DNA from: Alphaproteobacteria bacterium HGW-Alphaproteobacteria-4
GTDB lineage: Bacteria; Pseudomonadota; Alphaproteobacteria; Rhodobacterales; Rhodobacteraceae
Reading direction: 5' to 3'
Assembly: GCA_002842855.1 (NCBI GenBank)
Contig: PHEE01000011.1
Coordinates: 62,001 to 126,000, forward strand
Length of the DNA: 64,000 bases
Both the position numbers and the translations under genes were made by a program. The notes beneath the pieces were generated by a model that ran no database searches, was not told the origin of the DNA, and saw only the letters and a program-made list of their open reading frames with translations. Positions 9,372 through 18,880 of the stretch are shown here, piece after piece (the first letter of the stretch is position 1; every line of letters starts with the position of its first letter).

Positions 9372-12004
9372 TCGGCCGAAATCGCCTTGAGCTCATAAAT
9401 CAACGCCAGCGCATCGCGCGGCGAAAGCTCATCCGGGTGCAGTGCTTTCAGCCGCTCTTGCAGCTTGGTTCCGCCGTTGCGCGCGGGCGGTGGCGGCGCG
9501 GCGCGGAACAGCGGCAAGTCGTCGATCATTGCCCGCTGGCGCGCTGCGCCCTCGCGCTCACCTGACTCAAGCGCCTCCAGCACCACCTTTGCGCGCTCGA
9601 TCACTGCCGGGGGCAAGCCAGCAAGCCGCGCAACCTGCACTCCGTAACTGCGGTCTGCGGCGCCCTGCTTCACCTCGTGCAAAAAGACCAGCTCGCCGTG
9701 CCACTCGCGCGCCGTGACGTTGGCATTCGCTGCTCCGCCCAATTTGCCCGAAAGCGCGGTCAGTTCATGGTAGTGTGTCGCGAAAAGCGCGCGGCAGCGG
9801 TTAACGTCATGCAGGTGCTCCAGCACTGCCCAGGCAATTGAAAGTCCGTCATAGGTTGCTGTGCCGCGGCCAATTTCGTCGAGGATCACCAGCGCACGGT
9901 CGTCAGCCTGGTTGAGAATCGCGGCCGTCTCGACCATTTCCACCATGAAGGTTGAACGGCCGCGCGCAAGATCGTCGGCGGCGCCGACGCGACTGAATAG
10001 CTGGCTTACCAAGCCAAGCCGGACGCGCCGCGCGGGCACAAAGCTTCCTGCCTGCGCCAGCAGCGCGATGAGAGCGTTTTGCCGAAGAAAGGTTGATTTT
10101 CCGGCCATATTCGGGCCGGTCAGCAGCCAGATTGCGGGCGTGGCACCCGTCGTCAACGCGCAATCATTGGCAACAAAGGCATCGCCGGTGCGCCGAAGAG
10201 ACGCCTCCACCACTGGGTGGCGGCCGCCCTCCACCTCGAATGCGCGGCTGTCGTCAAGTTCGGGCTGCACCCAATCCTCGGCCGCGGCAAGGTCGGCGAA
10301 TGCGCAGGCGAGGTCGATTTCGGCCAATCCGCGCGCCGCTGCGCCTATAGCGCCTGCCTGCGCGACTATTGCAGCATTCAGGCTTGCATAGACACGCTTT
10401 TCGATCTCCAGCGCATGGTTTCCGGCGTTCAGAATGCGGGTCTCAAGGGCGCTCAGCGCGACGGTCGTGAACCGCACTTGCCCGGCGGTGGTCTGCCGAT
10501 GAATAAAGACTTCGTTCAGCGGTGGCGCTCGCATCCTCTCGCCGTGCACCGCAGAGGTTTCGATGAAATAGCCCAATACGTTGTTGTGCTTGATCTTCAG
10601 CGCCGCAATTCCGGTGTCGCGTACGAAATCCGCTTGCATGCCGGCAATCACGCCCCGCCCCTCGTCGCGCAGGCGCCGAGTTTCATCAAGCTCCGCGTCG
10701 TACCCGGGCGCGACAAAGCCGCCATCGCGTGCCAGCAAGGGTGGCTCGGCAACAAGAGCCGCATCGAGCAAGGCAATCAGGGCCTCATGGCCCACAAGCG
10801 TCGTCGCCGCGTGTATCAACAGCGGTGGTGCGTCCGAGGCGCCGACGCGCTCAGCAATTCTCGCGGCTTGTTGCAGGCCGTTGCGGATGGCCGCCATGTC
10901 GCGCGGCCCGCCGCGATCAAGTGCCAGCCGCGAAAGGGCGCGCTCCAGGTCTGGGCAGCGCCGCAGGTCGGCCCTGAGTTCCTCGCGCAAACGGCTCTGT
11001 TCCAGCAAAAAACGCACCGAATCGTGGCGCGCGCCAACCTCGGTCAGGTCGCGTGACGGCGCCGCAATTCGGCGTTCAAGCAGGCGTCCGCCCGCCGCGG
11101 TCGCGGTGCGGTCGATGGTCGCTACCAGCGACCCCTCGCGCCCACCCGAAAGCGCCTGTGTCAGTTCCAGATTGCGCCGCGTTGCAGCGTCGATCTGCAT
11201 GACACTCGACATGGTCTCGCGCACCGGGGCGTGCAGCAGTGGCAGTTTGCCGCGCTGCGTAGAATCAAGGTAGTCAGCCAAAGCGCCCATTGCGGCCAGC
11301 TCAGCCCGCGAAAAAGCGCCAAAGGCCTCAAGCGTGCCCACGCCAAACAGGGCGCAAAGCCGTTTTTCCGCGCTTTGGCTGTCAAAGCTTGCACGAGCGA
11401 GCGCAGTCAGCGCGGCGCGCGATTCAGACACTAATCCTGCCAAATCGGATTCGCGTTGCTCGCTTACCAGAACCTCGCGCGGGGCGAGCCGCGCAAGTTC
11501 GGGCGCAAGCCGTACCAACGGGCAGGTCATTACCCGAAACTCGCCCGTCGAGATATCCACCCACGCCAGCGCTGCATCGTCGCGCACATCAGCCCAGGCG
11601 GCAAGAAAGTTGTGCCGCCGCGCGTCTAGCAGGCTTTCCTCGGTCAGCGTGCCGGGCGTGACCAGCCGCACGACTTGCCGCGCTACCACCGACTTGGCGC
11701 CCCGCCTCCTTGCCTCAGCCGGGTCTTCCATCTGCTCGGCAATCGCCACACGAAAACCCTTGCGGATCAGAGCGAGAAGATAGCCCTCGGCGGCATGAAC
11801 CGGCACGCCGCACATCGGAATATCTTGCCCAAGGTGCTGCCCGCGCTTGGTGAGCGCGATATCGAGCGCGGCCGCAGCTGCAACGGCATCATCGAAAAAC
11901 ATCTCATAAAAATCGCCCATGCGGTAGAACAGCAAGGCGCCGGGGTTGGCGGCCTTGATTTCAAGATACTGCGCCATCATCGGCGTGACCGCACCGGTGC
12001 TCAT
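9368..12004 (-). CDS. mutS: DNA mismatch repair ATPase MutS
   Basis: Recognises base mismatches and recruits MutL. The N-terminal mismatch-binding domain shows the GDFYEMF motif with the Phe-x-Glu pair that stacks on the mispair. The C-terminal ATPase has Walker A TGPNMAGKST and DEIGRGTATYDG. The chosen start is ATG 12004 (MSTGAVTPMM), giving 878 residues. A TTG further upstream at 12061 is unlikely because it would overlap the divergent MFS gene. Confidence 0.96.
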   Translation of the reverse strand: MSTGAVTPMMAQYLEIKAANPGALLFYRMGDFYEMFFDDAVAAAAALDIALTKRGQHLGQDIPMCGVPVHAAEGYLLALIRKGFRVAIAEQMEDPAEARRRGAKSVVARQVVRLVTPGTLTEESLLDARRHNFLAAWADVRDDAALAWVDISTGEFRVMTCPLVRLAPELARLAPREVLVSEQRESDLAGLVSESRAALTALARASFDSQSAEKRLCALFGVGTLEAFGAFSRAELAAMGALADYLDSTQRGKLPLLHAPVRETMSSVMQIDAATRRNLELTQALSGGREGSLVATIDRTATAAGGRLLERRIAAPSRDLTEVGARHDSVRFLLEQSRLREELRADLRRCPDLERALSRLALDRGGPRDMAAIRNGLQQAARIAERVGASDAPPLLIHAATTLVGHEALIALLDAALVAEPPLLARDGGFVAPGYDAELDETRRLRDEGRGVIAGMQADFVRDTGIAALKIKHNNVLGYFIETSAVHGERMRAPPLNEVFIHRQTTAGQVRFTTVALSALETRILNAGNHALEIEKRVYASLNAAIVAQAGAIGAAARGLAEIDLACAFADLAAAEDWVQPELDDSRAFEVEGGRHPVVEASLRRTGDAFVANDCALTTGATPAIWLLTGPNMAGKSTFLRQNALIALLAQAGSFVPARRVRLGLVSQLFSRVGAADDLARGRSTFMVEMVETAAILNQADDRALVILDEIGRGTATYDGLSIAWAVLEHLHDVNRCRALFATHYHELTALSGKLGGAANANVTAREWHGELVFLHEVKQGAADRSYGVQVARLAGLPPAVIERAKVVLEALESGEREGAARQRAMIDDLPLFRAAPPPPARNGGTKLQERLKALHPDELSPRDALALIYELKAISAE

Positions 12005-12055
12005 CTTCCGCCTTGTTTTCCACGCACGCGCCCTTTCTAGTGGTGCTTCGGGCGA

Positions 12056-13351
12056 ATGCAAACCGATCTGGCTTCAAGCATGAAAAATACTCTCTATGAC
12101 CACCGCAGGTTTGCCCGGTTCATCGCAGCCAGCGGCCTTACCAACCTCGCCGACGGCATTGCCGTGCTCGCATGGGCGTGGATTGCCTCGCTGCTTACCC
12201 GAGATGCGCTGTGGATAGCTTTGGTGCCCATCGCGCTGCGTCTGCCGTGGTTTCTGTTCGCGATTCCGGCTGGTTTAGTGACTGATCGGGTCGATCGCCG
12301 CCGACTGATTCTTGTGGCAGACTCGGTGCGGGTGGCCGCGTTCATGCTCGCCGCACTGATGCTTTGGCTGGCCATGCCACTGCCGCCTGCCCCCGCGCGG
12401 GGTCTGGCGCAACCGGGGTTGTTCGCGGGGTTGATGGCTTCGGCGCTGGTGGTCGGCGTGGCCGAGGTGTTCCGCGATACTGCCGCACAGACCCTGCTGC
12501 CCTCGTTGGTACCGCAGGCGCTGCTCGAACGCGCGAACGGGCGGCTCTGGGCGGTCGAGATCGTGGGCAACGCGCTGCTCGGCCCGGCGCTCGCGGCGCT
12601 GCTGCTCGGGGTGTATGTGGCGGCCCCTTTTGCGGTTAACACCGCAGCCATCGCCCTGGCGCTCTGGCTGCTAAGTGGCGTTACCGGGCAGTTTCGGGCC
12701 CGACCAAGGGGCGAAAACCGCCGCTGGCGCAACGAACTGGCCGAGGGGTTCGGCTTTCTGCGCCAGCAAGAAACCTTGCGGCTGTTGGCCTGGGTCACCG
12801 GCTTCTGGAACCTGACGTTCGAGATGACGATGATCGCGCTTATTCTGCACACGCAGGAAAATCTCGGACTGAACGCTTTTGCCTACGGGCTCGTGCTTTC
12901 GGCAGGCGCCGTGGGCGGCATTTTGGGCAGCATGTCGGCCGAGCGCATATTGCGCCGCACTGGGCCGGCCCGCGCCATGCAGTGGTCGTTGGCACTGACG
13001 GGGCCGCTTTTCATTGGCCTCGCGTTCGCCCCGGGCGCCGTGATGCTTGCGCTGGTGCTGGGTGTGTCGGAGTTCTGGGGTCTGGTGTGGAACACGGTCT
13101 CGGTTTCCTACCGCCAGCGCGCCGTTCCGGATGCCCTGCGCGGCCGCGTGAACAGTCTCTACCGAATGCTGGCCTGGGGCATGATGCCGCTGGGCATGCT
13201 GCTCTCCGGGCTTGCGGTGCGCGGCGCCGAGGGCATGGTCGGGCGCGAGACCGCGCTTTTGCTGCCATTCTGGCTCGCGGCGGCAATCATGGCGGTGGTT
13301 GCTGCAATCGCGTGGCCAAAACTTGGGGCGGGTTTTGCGCAGCAAGGTTGA
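12056..13351 (+). CDS. MFS transporter (EntS/transmembrane secretion effector type)
   Basis: A 12-helix integral membrane protein of 431 residues. It shows the motif-A-like loop GLVTDRVDRRR after helix 2-3, as in the PF05977-type MFS group that includes the enterobactin exporter EntS. It lies divergent from mutS and upstream of maeB. The substrate cannot be read from sequence. An alternative ATG start at 12080 is 8 codons in. Neither start has a clear Shine-Dalgarno sequence. Confidence 0.85.
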   Translation: MQTDLASSMKNTLYDHRRFARFIAASGLTNLADGIAVLAWAWIASLLTRDALWIALVPIALRLPWFLFAIPAGLVTDRVDRRRLILVADSVRVAAFMLAALMLWLAMPLPPAPARGLAQPGLFAGLMASALVVGVAEVFRDTAAQTLLPSLVPQALLERANGRLWAVEIVGNALLGPALAALLLGVYVAAPFAVNTAAIALALWLLSGVTGQFRARPRGENRRWRNELAEGFGFLRQQETLRLLAWVTGFWNLTFEMTMIALILHTQENLGLNAFAYGLVLSAGAVGGILGSMSAERILRRTGPARAMQWSLALTGPLFIGLAFAPGAVMLALVLGVSEFWGLVWNTVSVSYRQRAVPDALRGRVNSLYRMLAWGMMPLGMLLSGLAVRGAEGMVGRETALLLPFWLAAAIMAVVAAIAWPKLGAGFAQQG

Positions 13352-13401
13352 GACGCGGGCGCGGCGGTTGTATGCAGCGGAAAGCTCATGAGGATTCGCG
13401 C

Positions 13402-15669
13402 ATGTCAACCAAGAACCGTGTCACCCCGGAAGAAGCGCTTGCCTATCACCTCGAACCGCGCCCCGGCAAATACGAGATCACGGCCACCAAGCCGATGAAT
13501 ACCCAACGCGACCTGAGCCTTGCCTACAGCCCCGGCGTCGCGGTGCCCGTGCAGGCGATAGCGGACAACCCTGAAACCGTTTACGACTACACGGTCAAGG
13601 GCAACATGGTGGCGATCGTCTCGAACGGCACCGCGATTCTGGGCATGGGCAACCTTGGCGCGCTGGCCTCTAAGCCGGTGATGGAGGGCAAGGCGGTGCT
13701 TTTCAAGCGCTTTGCCGACGTGAACGCGATCGACATTGAGCTTGATACCGAAGACCCGGAGGAAATCATCACGGCGGTTCGACTGATGGCGCCCACCTTC
13801 GGCGGCATCAACCTTGAAGACATCAAGGCACCCGAGTGTTTCATCATCGAGCAGCGGCTGAAGGAAATCTGCGACATTCCGGTGTTTCACGATGACCAGC
13901 ACGGCACTGCGGTGATCTGTGCGGCAGGCCTGATCAACGCGCTCGAGCTTAGCGGCAAGCGGATCGAAGATTGCAGGATCGTACTCAATGGCGCTGGCGC
14001 GGCGGGCATCGCTTGCCTTGAGCTTATCAAGACCATGGGTGCGCAGCACGACAACTGCATCATGTGCGATACCAAGGGTGTTATCTGGCAAGGCCGCACC
14101 GAGGGCATGAACCAATGGAAGTCAGCCCACGCCGCGCGCACCGAGGCACGCACCCTGGAAGACGCGATGAAGGGCGCCGATGTGTTTCTTGGCGTGTCGG
14201 CAAAGGGGGCGGTCACGCCCGAAATGGTCGCGAGCATGGCGCCGAACCCGGTCATTTTTGCGATGGCGAACCCGGACCCGGAAATTACCCCCGAAGAGGC
14301 GCACGGCGTTCGCGAGGATGCGATCGTGGCGACAGGGCGCAGCGATTACCCAAACCAGGTCAACAACGTGCTGGGCTTCCCCTACTTGTTTCGTGGCGCG
14401 CTCGACATTCATGCCCGCGCGATCAACGACGAAATGAAGCTTGCCTGCGCCCGGGCGCTTGCAGCGCTTGCGCGCGAGGATGTGCCCGATGAGGTCGCAA
14501 TGGCCTACGGCCGCAAGCTGAGTTTCGGCCGTGATTACATCATTCCAACGCCGTTTGACCCGCGCCTGATCTATGTGATCCCGCCCGCCGTGGCCAAGGC
14601 CGGCATGGCAACCGGTGTGGCGCGGCGGCCGATCATTGACATGGCGGCCTACGAGCTTAGCCTGAAGGCGCGGATGGACCCGACGGCAGCAATTTTGCAG
14701 GGCATCCATGGCCGCGCCCGCGCGGCGCAGGCCCGGATGATCTTTGCCGAAGGCGATGATCCGCGCGTTCTGCGCGCCGCCGTGGCCTGGCAGCGCTCGG
14801 GGCAGGGCAAAGCACTGGTTGTCGGGCGCGAATCTGACGTGAAGGCAAAGCTCGAGGCCGCAGGCCTGGGCGACGCGGTGCGCGAGTTGACCGTGGTGAA
14901 CTCGGTCAACAGCCGCCACATCGAGACCTATCGCGATTTTATCTACAAGCGGCTGCAACGACAGGGGTTTGACCGCGAAGACGCGCACAAACTTGCCAAC
15001 CGCGACCGCCATGTTTTTGCCGCGTTGATGCTGGCGCATGGCCACGGCGATGGCCTGGTCACAGGCGCCACCCGCAAGGGCGCGCATGTCCTTGCCATGA
15101 TCAACCACGTCTTCGACGCCAAGGCTTCGGATGGTGCGGTGGGCATTACGGCGGTGCTTCACAAGGGCCGCATCGTGTTGATTGGCGATACGCTGGTGCA
15201 TGAATGGCCCGACGAGAACGACCTTGCCGACATCGCCGAGCGCGGCGCCCATGTGGCGCGCGGGCTGGGGCTGGAGCCGCGCGTTGCCTTCCTTTCGTTT
15301 TCGAACTTTGGCTACCCGGTCAGTGAGCGGGCAACCAAGATGTATGAGGCCGCCAAGGTGCTCGACAAGCGCGGGGTCGATTTCGAATATGAAGGCGAGA
15401 TGACGGTGGACGTGGCGCTGAACGCCGAGCAGATGGCAATCTACCCCTTCTGCCGCCTGTCGGGCCCCGCCAACGTGCTGGTGGTGCCCGCGCGGCATTC
15501 GGCCTCGATCTCGGTCAAGCTGATGCAGGAAATGGCCGGCGCCACGGTGATCGGGCCGATACTGACCGGGGTCGAGAAACCGATCCAGATCTGTTCAACG
15601 GTTTCTACGGTGAACGACATTCTGAACATGGCAGCGATTGCTGCATGCAAGCTGGGGCAGGGCCGCTGA
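13402..15669 (+). CDS. maeB: NADP-dependent malic enzyme (MaeB type, with phosphotransacetylase-like C-terminal domain)
   Basis: Oxidatively decarboxylates malate to pyruvate with NADP+. Residues 1-430 form the malic enzyme domain, with LAYSPGVA, HDDQHGTA and the nucleotide-binding GAGAAG. Residues about 430-755 are a phosphate acetyltransferase-like domain, usually regulatory and inactive. The start ATG 13402 has AGGA 7 nt upstream. The open frame continues upstream over the MFS gene in another phase, which I discount. The gene ends just before a GC-rich hairpin repeat that can serve as its terminator. Confidence 0.95.
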   Translation: MSTKNRVTPEEALAYHLEPRPGKYEITATKPMNTQRDLSLAYSPGVAVPVQAIADNPETVYDYTVKGNMVAIVSNGTAILGMGNLGALASKPVMEGKAVLFKRFADVNAIDIELDTEDPEEIITAVRLMAPTFGGINLEDIKAPECFIIEQRLKEICDIPVFHDDQHGTAVICAAGLINALELSGKRIEDCRIVLNGAGAAGIACLELIKTMGAQHDNCIMCDTKGVIWQGRTEGMNQWKSAHAARTEARTLEDAMKGADVFLGVSAKGAVTPEMVASMAPNPVIFAMANPDPEITPEEAHGVREDAIVATGRSDYPNQVNNVLGFPYLFRGALDIHARAINDEMKLACARALAALAREDVPDEVAMAYGRKLSFGRDYIIPTPFDPRLIYVIPPAVAKAGMATGVARRPIIDMAAYELSLKARMDPTAAILQGIHGRARAAQARMIFAEGDDPRVLRAAVAWQRSGQGKALVVGRESDVKAKLEAAGLGDAVRELTVVNSVNSRHIETYRDFIYKRLQRQGFDREDAHKLANRDRHVFAALMLAHGHGDGLVTGATRKGAHVLAMINHVFDAKASDGAVGITAVLHKGRIVLIGDTLVHEWPDENDLADIAERGAHVARGLGLEPRVAFLSFSNFGYPVSERATKMYEAAKVLDKRGVDFEYEGEMTVDVALNAEQMAIYPFCRLSGPANVLVVPARHSASISVKLMQEMAGATVIGPILTGVEKPIQICSTVSTVNDILNMAAIAACKLGQGR

Positions 15670-15674
15670 GAGCG

Positions 15675-15712
15675 CCGGGGGCTTTCCGCCCCCGGACCCC
15701 CGGAGGATATTT
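15675..15712 (+). repeat. GC-rich hairpin repeat, copy 1 (likely terminator of maeB)
   Basis: Perfect 8-bp stem CCGGGGGC/GCCCCCGG with a 5-nt loop, followed by ACCCCCGGAGGATATTT. The same plan recurs at 49996-50032 and 57560-57597 on the other strand. Confidence 0.7.
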
Positions 15713-15742
15713 GGCCCAAGGCAGACAGCAAGGGAGAGGTCA

Positions 15743-16542
15743 GTGACGATCTGGAATCTCGGCTCGATCAACATCGACCATTTCTATCGGCTGCCGCATT
15801 TGCCCGCGCCGGGGCGCAGGTCATGCATATGGGCGGCGTCGGGCCGGAAAGCTGGGCACTTGAGCGGTTGCAGGGACTGGGCGTTGATTGCCGCCACGTT
15901 GCGCGCTGCGAGGTGGCAACCGGGCACGCGATCATCAATGTGGACCACGCGGGCGAAAACGCGATTGTGCTGTTTGCCGGGGCGAACCGGGGATTTGGAT
16001 TCGCCGGGGTTGCGGCGGCGCTGGAAAGCGCAGCGCCCGGCGACTGGCTGGTAATGCAGAATGAGACCGCGCATCAGGCCGAAGCGGCGCGCCTGGCCCA
16101 GGAAAAGGGGCTGCACGTGGCCTATTCTGCCGCGCCGTTCGAGGTTGAGGCGGTCCGCGCTGTTCTGCCGAATGTGTCGCTTTTGCTGCTCAACGCGGTG
16201 GAATCGGCGCAGCTTTGCAAAGCGCTTGGCGTTGCGCTAGAGGCGCTTCCAGTGCCGCAGGTGCTTGTTACGCATGGCGCAAACGGGGCGGTTCTGCACG
16301 ATCTGGCCGCGCGGCGCGAAACCAAAGCGCCGGCATTTCGGGTGCAGGCGGTCGACTCGACGGGTGCGGGGGATACATTCGCGGGCTATTTCATTGCGGC
16401 TTTGGCCGAGAGGCAGAGTACGCAGGCGGCGATGCGGCTTGCATCTGCCGCGGCGGCATTGAAGGTGACGCGGGTGGGAACGGCGGATGCAATCCCCGCC
16501 CGTGGCGAGGTGGAAGCTTTTCTGACGGAGCAGGTGGGATGA
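15743..16542 (+). pseudogene. PfkB/ribokinase-family sugar kinase, frameshifted by a small deletion
   Basis: The N-terminus (VTIWNLGSINIDHFYR, from GTG 15743 with GGGAG upstream) is in one frame. The remainder, from about 15800 (RAGAQVMHMGGVG onward), is in another. The C-terminal half keeps the catalytic motif DSTGAGDTFAGYF and runs to the overlap with the next gene. The segment that should lie between them, including the substrate-binding GGKGAN motif, is missing. The junction is CGCGCCGGGG at 15805-15814, which could encode both the end of LPAPG and the start of ARAG. This is what a deletion between short direct repeats would leave. A shortened protein from an internal ATG at 15823 would lack the sugar-binding lid. 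Confidence 0.8.
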
Positions 16543-17234
16543 AGTTTCTGTTCGACCCCGAACCGGTGCGGGCTGCCGAAGTGCAGGGCGCCAGCGCCCA
16601 ATACCCGGTGCGGCGGATTTTTTGCGTTGGACGCAACTATGCCGAGCATGCCCGCGAAATGGGCGGCGAGGTGGACCGTGAGGCGCCGTTTTACTTCACC
16701 AAGTCTGCGCTGGCCTTGACGCCTTCGGGGGCCACCGTGCCCTATCCGCCCGGGACCGGAGATTACCACCACGAGATGGAGTTTGTGATCGCGCTGGGCG
16801 CGCCTGCCTTTCGCATCGCCACCAAAGACGCGCCGGGCGTGGTGTTTGGCTATGCCTGCGGGCTGGATATGACCCGGCGCGATCTGCAGGCGGCGGCGAA
16901 GGAAAAGCGGCGCCCTTGGGACATCGGCAAGGATTTCGAGCACTCGGCGGTGCTGGGCGCGATCACCCGGGCTGAAGATTTTGGCCCGGTGGGACCGCAG
17001 GCGATCTCGCTGTCGGTGAACCGAGCGCCGAGGCAGGCGGCGCGGCTGGCCGACATGGTCTGGAGCGTGGCCGAGATTATCAGCCACCTTTCGACGCTCT
17101 ACCATCTTGGGCCGGGCGATCTGATCTATACCGGCACACCCGCCGGGGTGGGCCCAGTGGTGCCGGGTGATGTGCTGGACGGGAAGATTGACGGGCTTGG
17201 CCCGCTGCGCCTTGTAATCGGCGCGGCCGAATAG
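16539..17234 (+). CDS. Fumarylacetoacetate hydrolase (FAH) family protein
   Basis: FAH-fold metal-dependent hydrolase or isomerase, of the short YcgM/FAHD1-like type (231 residues). Visible family residues are CVGRNYAEHA, the metal-binding HHEMEFV (E-x-E region), GYACGLDMT and the C-terminal IYTGTPAGVGP. The specific substrate (acylpyruvate or oxaloacetate type) cannot be fixed. The ATG overlaps the kinase remnant stop by 4 nt. It is convergent with the next gene with zero spacing. Confidence 0.9.
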   Translation: MKFLFDPEPVRAAEVQGASAQYPVRRIFCVGRNYAEHAREMGGEVDREAPFYFTKSALALTPSGATVPYPPGTGDYHHEMEFVIALGAPAFRIATKDAPGVVFGYACGLDMTRRDLQAAAKEKRRPWDIGKDFEHSAVLGAITRAEDFGPVGPQAISLSVNRAPRQAARLADMVWSVAEIISHLSTLYHLGPGDLIYTGTPAGVGPVVPGDVLDGKIDGLGPLRLVIGAAE

Positions 17235-17903
17235 TCAGGCGCGTGCAAGGGCTCGCGCGATCAGCGCGGGCACGCCCGCGTGCTCGCCAATTGGCGGTAA
17301 AATCGGCCCGGTGAAGTTGGCTTGAGCCAGCGCTGCGGGAATATCGGTTTCAACATGCCCGGCCCGGAGCGCGAAGAATGGCAGGCAAAGCGCCGGGCCG
17401 ACGATGCGGGCGGCATCGGCCAGAAAGGGCGGCTCTTCGATCAGGCCCAACCGCACATCGAAAAATCTGGAGCGCAGCCGGGCGACCATTGCCTCGGCGC
17501 CCCGCCTTGACGCAGGCGAAACTTGCGAGCCATGTGCGGCCAGAAGAAGCGTGGTTGAAACAGGCTCTATTCCAGCAGAAAGCGCGGATTGTTCGACCAA
17601 TTCTGGCAAGCCGGGGTCGGTGCCAAAAGGGCGCAGTTGCTGGCAGCGGGCGCCCAACCTTTCAAGCGCGCGCGGCAGCGCGGTGCTCGTAAACCAACCC
17701 TCTGACATGAAGAACGGGTAGATCAGCGGCGCATCGAAGCCTTGCAGTGCCGCCGCAAGCGCGCCCTCAGCCGCAAGGGTTGCGCCGCGCAGCCTCCAGC
17801 CGGGTAAAAGCACACCCGCCTCAACCGCGAGCGCGCGCATCCGCGCTTCTTGCGGGCCGGGGTTGGCGGGTGCGCCGTGCGCGATGAGAATGGCGTCGGA
17901 CAT
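17235..17903 (-). CDS. CbiX-like sirohydrochlorin chelatase family protein
   Basis: Two-module small chelatase fold of 222 residues. The N-terminal half has LIAHGAP and the second half LLAAHGS, placing histidines where CbiX/SirB chelatases bind metal. Such proteins insert cobalt or iron in cobalamin or siroheme synthesis. No other cobalamin gene is adjacent, so the metal is not clear. Its start lies 77 nt from the divergent aminotransferase. Confidence 0.8.
   Translation of the reverse strand: MSDAILIAHGAPANPGPQEARMRALAVEAGVLLPGWRLRGATLAAEGALAAALQGFDAPLIYPFFMSEGWFTSTALPRALERLGARCQQLRPFGTDPGLPELVEQSALSAGIEPVSTTLLLAAHGSQVSPASRRGAEAMVARLRSRFFDVRLGLIEEPPFLADAARIVGPALCLPFFALRAGHVETDIPAALAQANFTGPILPPIGEHAGVPALIARALARA
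17557..17570 (+). repeat. Copy of recurrent RAAACAGNCTCTAW motif
   Basis: GAAACAGGCTCTAT inside the CbiX-like gene. In the sense direction it encodes IEPVS using the rare Ile codon ATA. Confidence 0.55.
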
Positions 17904-17980
17904 GCCCCATTTCTAGGGCATTTTGCGGCTCTGGCAATCGTGCGCGCGCCCGCATAGCCTTGTGCCAAACGGAGGCCCGC

Positions 17981-18880
17981 ATGAGCGATCACATAACCAC
18001 CCACCAAGCCGAGGAAGACGCGCGCAACGATGCGATTCGGATTTTTGTCAACGGTCGCATCGTGCCCAAGGCGGAAGCGAAGGTTTCGGTTTACGATTCC
18101 GGCTTCCTGTTGGGTGACGGCGTCTGGGAGGGGCTGCGGCTTTACGATGGCCGCTGGGCGTTTCTGGGCGAACATATCGAGCGGCTGTTCGAGGCGGCCA
18201 AAGCCATCGACCTTGACATCGGCATGACCCCGGATCAGGTGCTTTCGGCCTTGTTAGAGACGCAAAAGGCCAACGGATTTGTAACCGACTGCCACGCCCG
18301 TCTGATGGTCACGCGCGGGGTCAAGCACCGCCCGTTCCAGCACCCGGCGCTCAGCCGTCAGGGGCCAACCATGGTGATCATCATGGAGCATTCGCGCCCC
18401 AGCATTCCGCGCCCGATCCGGCTTGCCACGGTGCCGCAAATCCGCGGCTTGCCGATGAGCCAGGACCCCAAGCTCAACAGCCACAGCAAGCTGAATTGCA
18501 TCCTCGCCTGCATCGCAGCCGAAAAGGCGGGGGCTGACGAGGCCCTGATGCTGGACGTCCATGGATTCGTGAACACCACCAATGCCTGCAACTTCTTCAT
18601 CGTGCGCAAGGGCGAGGTTTGGACTTCGACGGGGGACTACTGCATGAACGGCATTACGCGGGCCAAGGTGATTGAACTGTGTCGCGCCAATGGCATTCCG
18701 GTGTTTCAGCGCAATTTTGGCCTGTTAGAGACCTATTCGGCCGATGAGGCGTTTCTGACCGGCAGCTTTGGCGCGCAAACCCCGGTGGGGATGATCGACG
18801 GTCGGGTGATCGGCTCCGGCCAGATGGGGCCGATGACGGAACGGTTGCGCGGGCTTTACAAGGCGCTGGTGCAGGCATGA
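17981..18880 (+). CDS. Class IV aminotransferase (BCAT / D-amino acid aminotransferase fold)
   Basis: PLP-dependent fold-type IV enzyme of 299 residues. Visible landmarks are YDSGFLLGDGVWEG at the N-terminal domain, the candidate PLP lysine in NSHSKLNC, and TNACNFFIV then GITRAKV in the C-terminal domain. The start ATG 17981 has GGAGG 5 nt upstream. It differs clearly from the ilvE at 54 kb. The sulfotransferase-like gene follows with a 4-nt overlap, so the two proteins probably act in one pathway (inference). Substrate unknown. Confidence 0.88.
   Translation: MSDHITTHQAEEDARNDAIRIFVNGRIVPKAEAKVSVYDSGFLLGDGVWEGLRLYDGRWAFLGEHIERLFEAAKAIDLDIGMTPDQVLSALLETQKANGFVTDCHARLMVTRGVKHRPFQHPALSRQGPTMVIIMEHSRPSIPRPIRLATVPQIRGLPMSQDPKLNSHSKLNCILACIAAEKAGADEALMLDVHGFVNTTNACNFFIVRKGEVWTSTGDYCMNGITRAKVIELCRANGIPVFQRNFGLLETYSADEAFLTGSFGAQTPVGMIDGRVIGSGQMGPMTERLRGLYKALVQA

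Noticed and set aside
12982-13401. Upstream extension of the maeB frame over the MFS gene
   Set aside because: Out-of-phase reading of the transporter; a good ribosome site precedes ATG 13402 and MaeB families start there.
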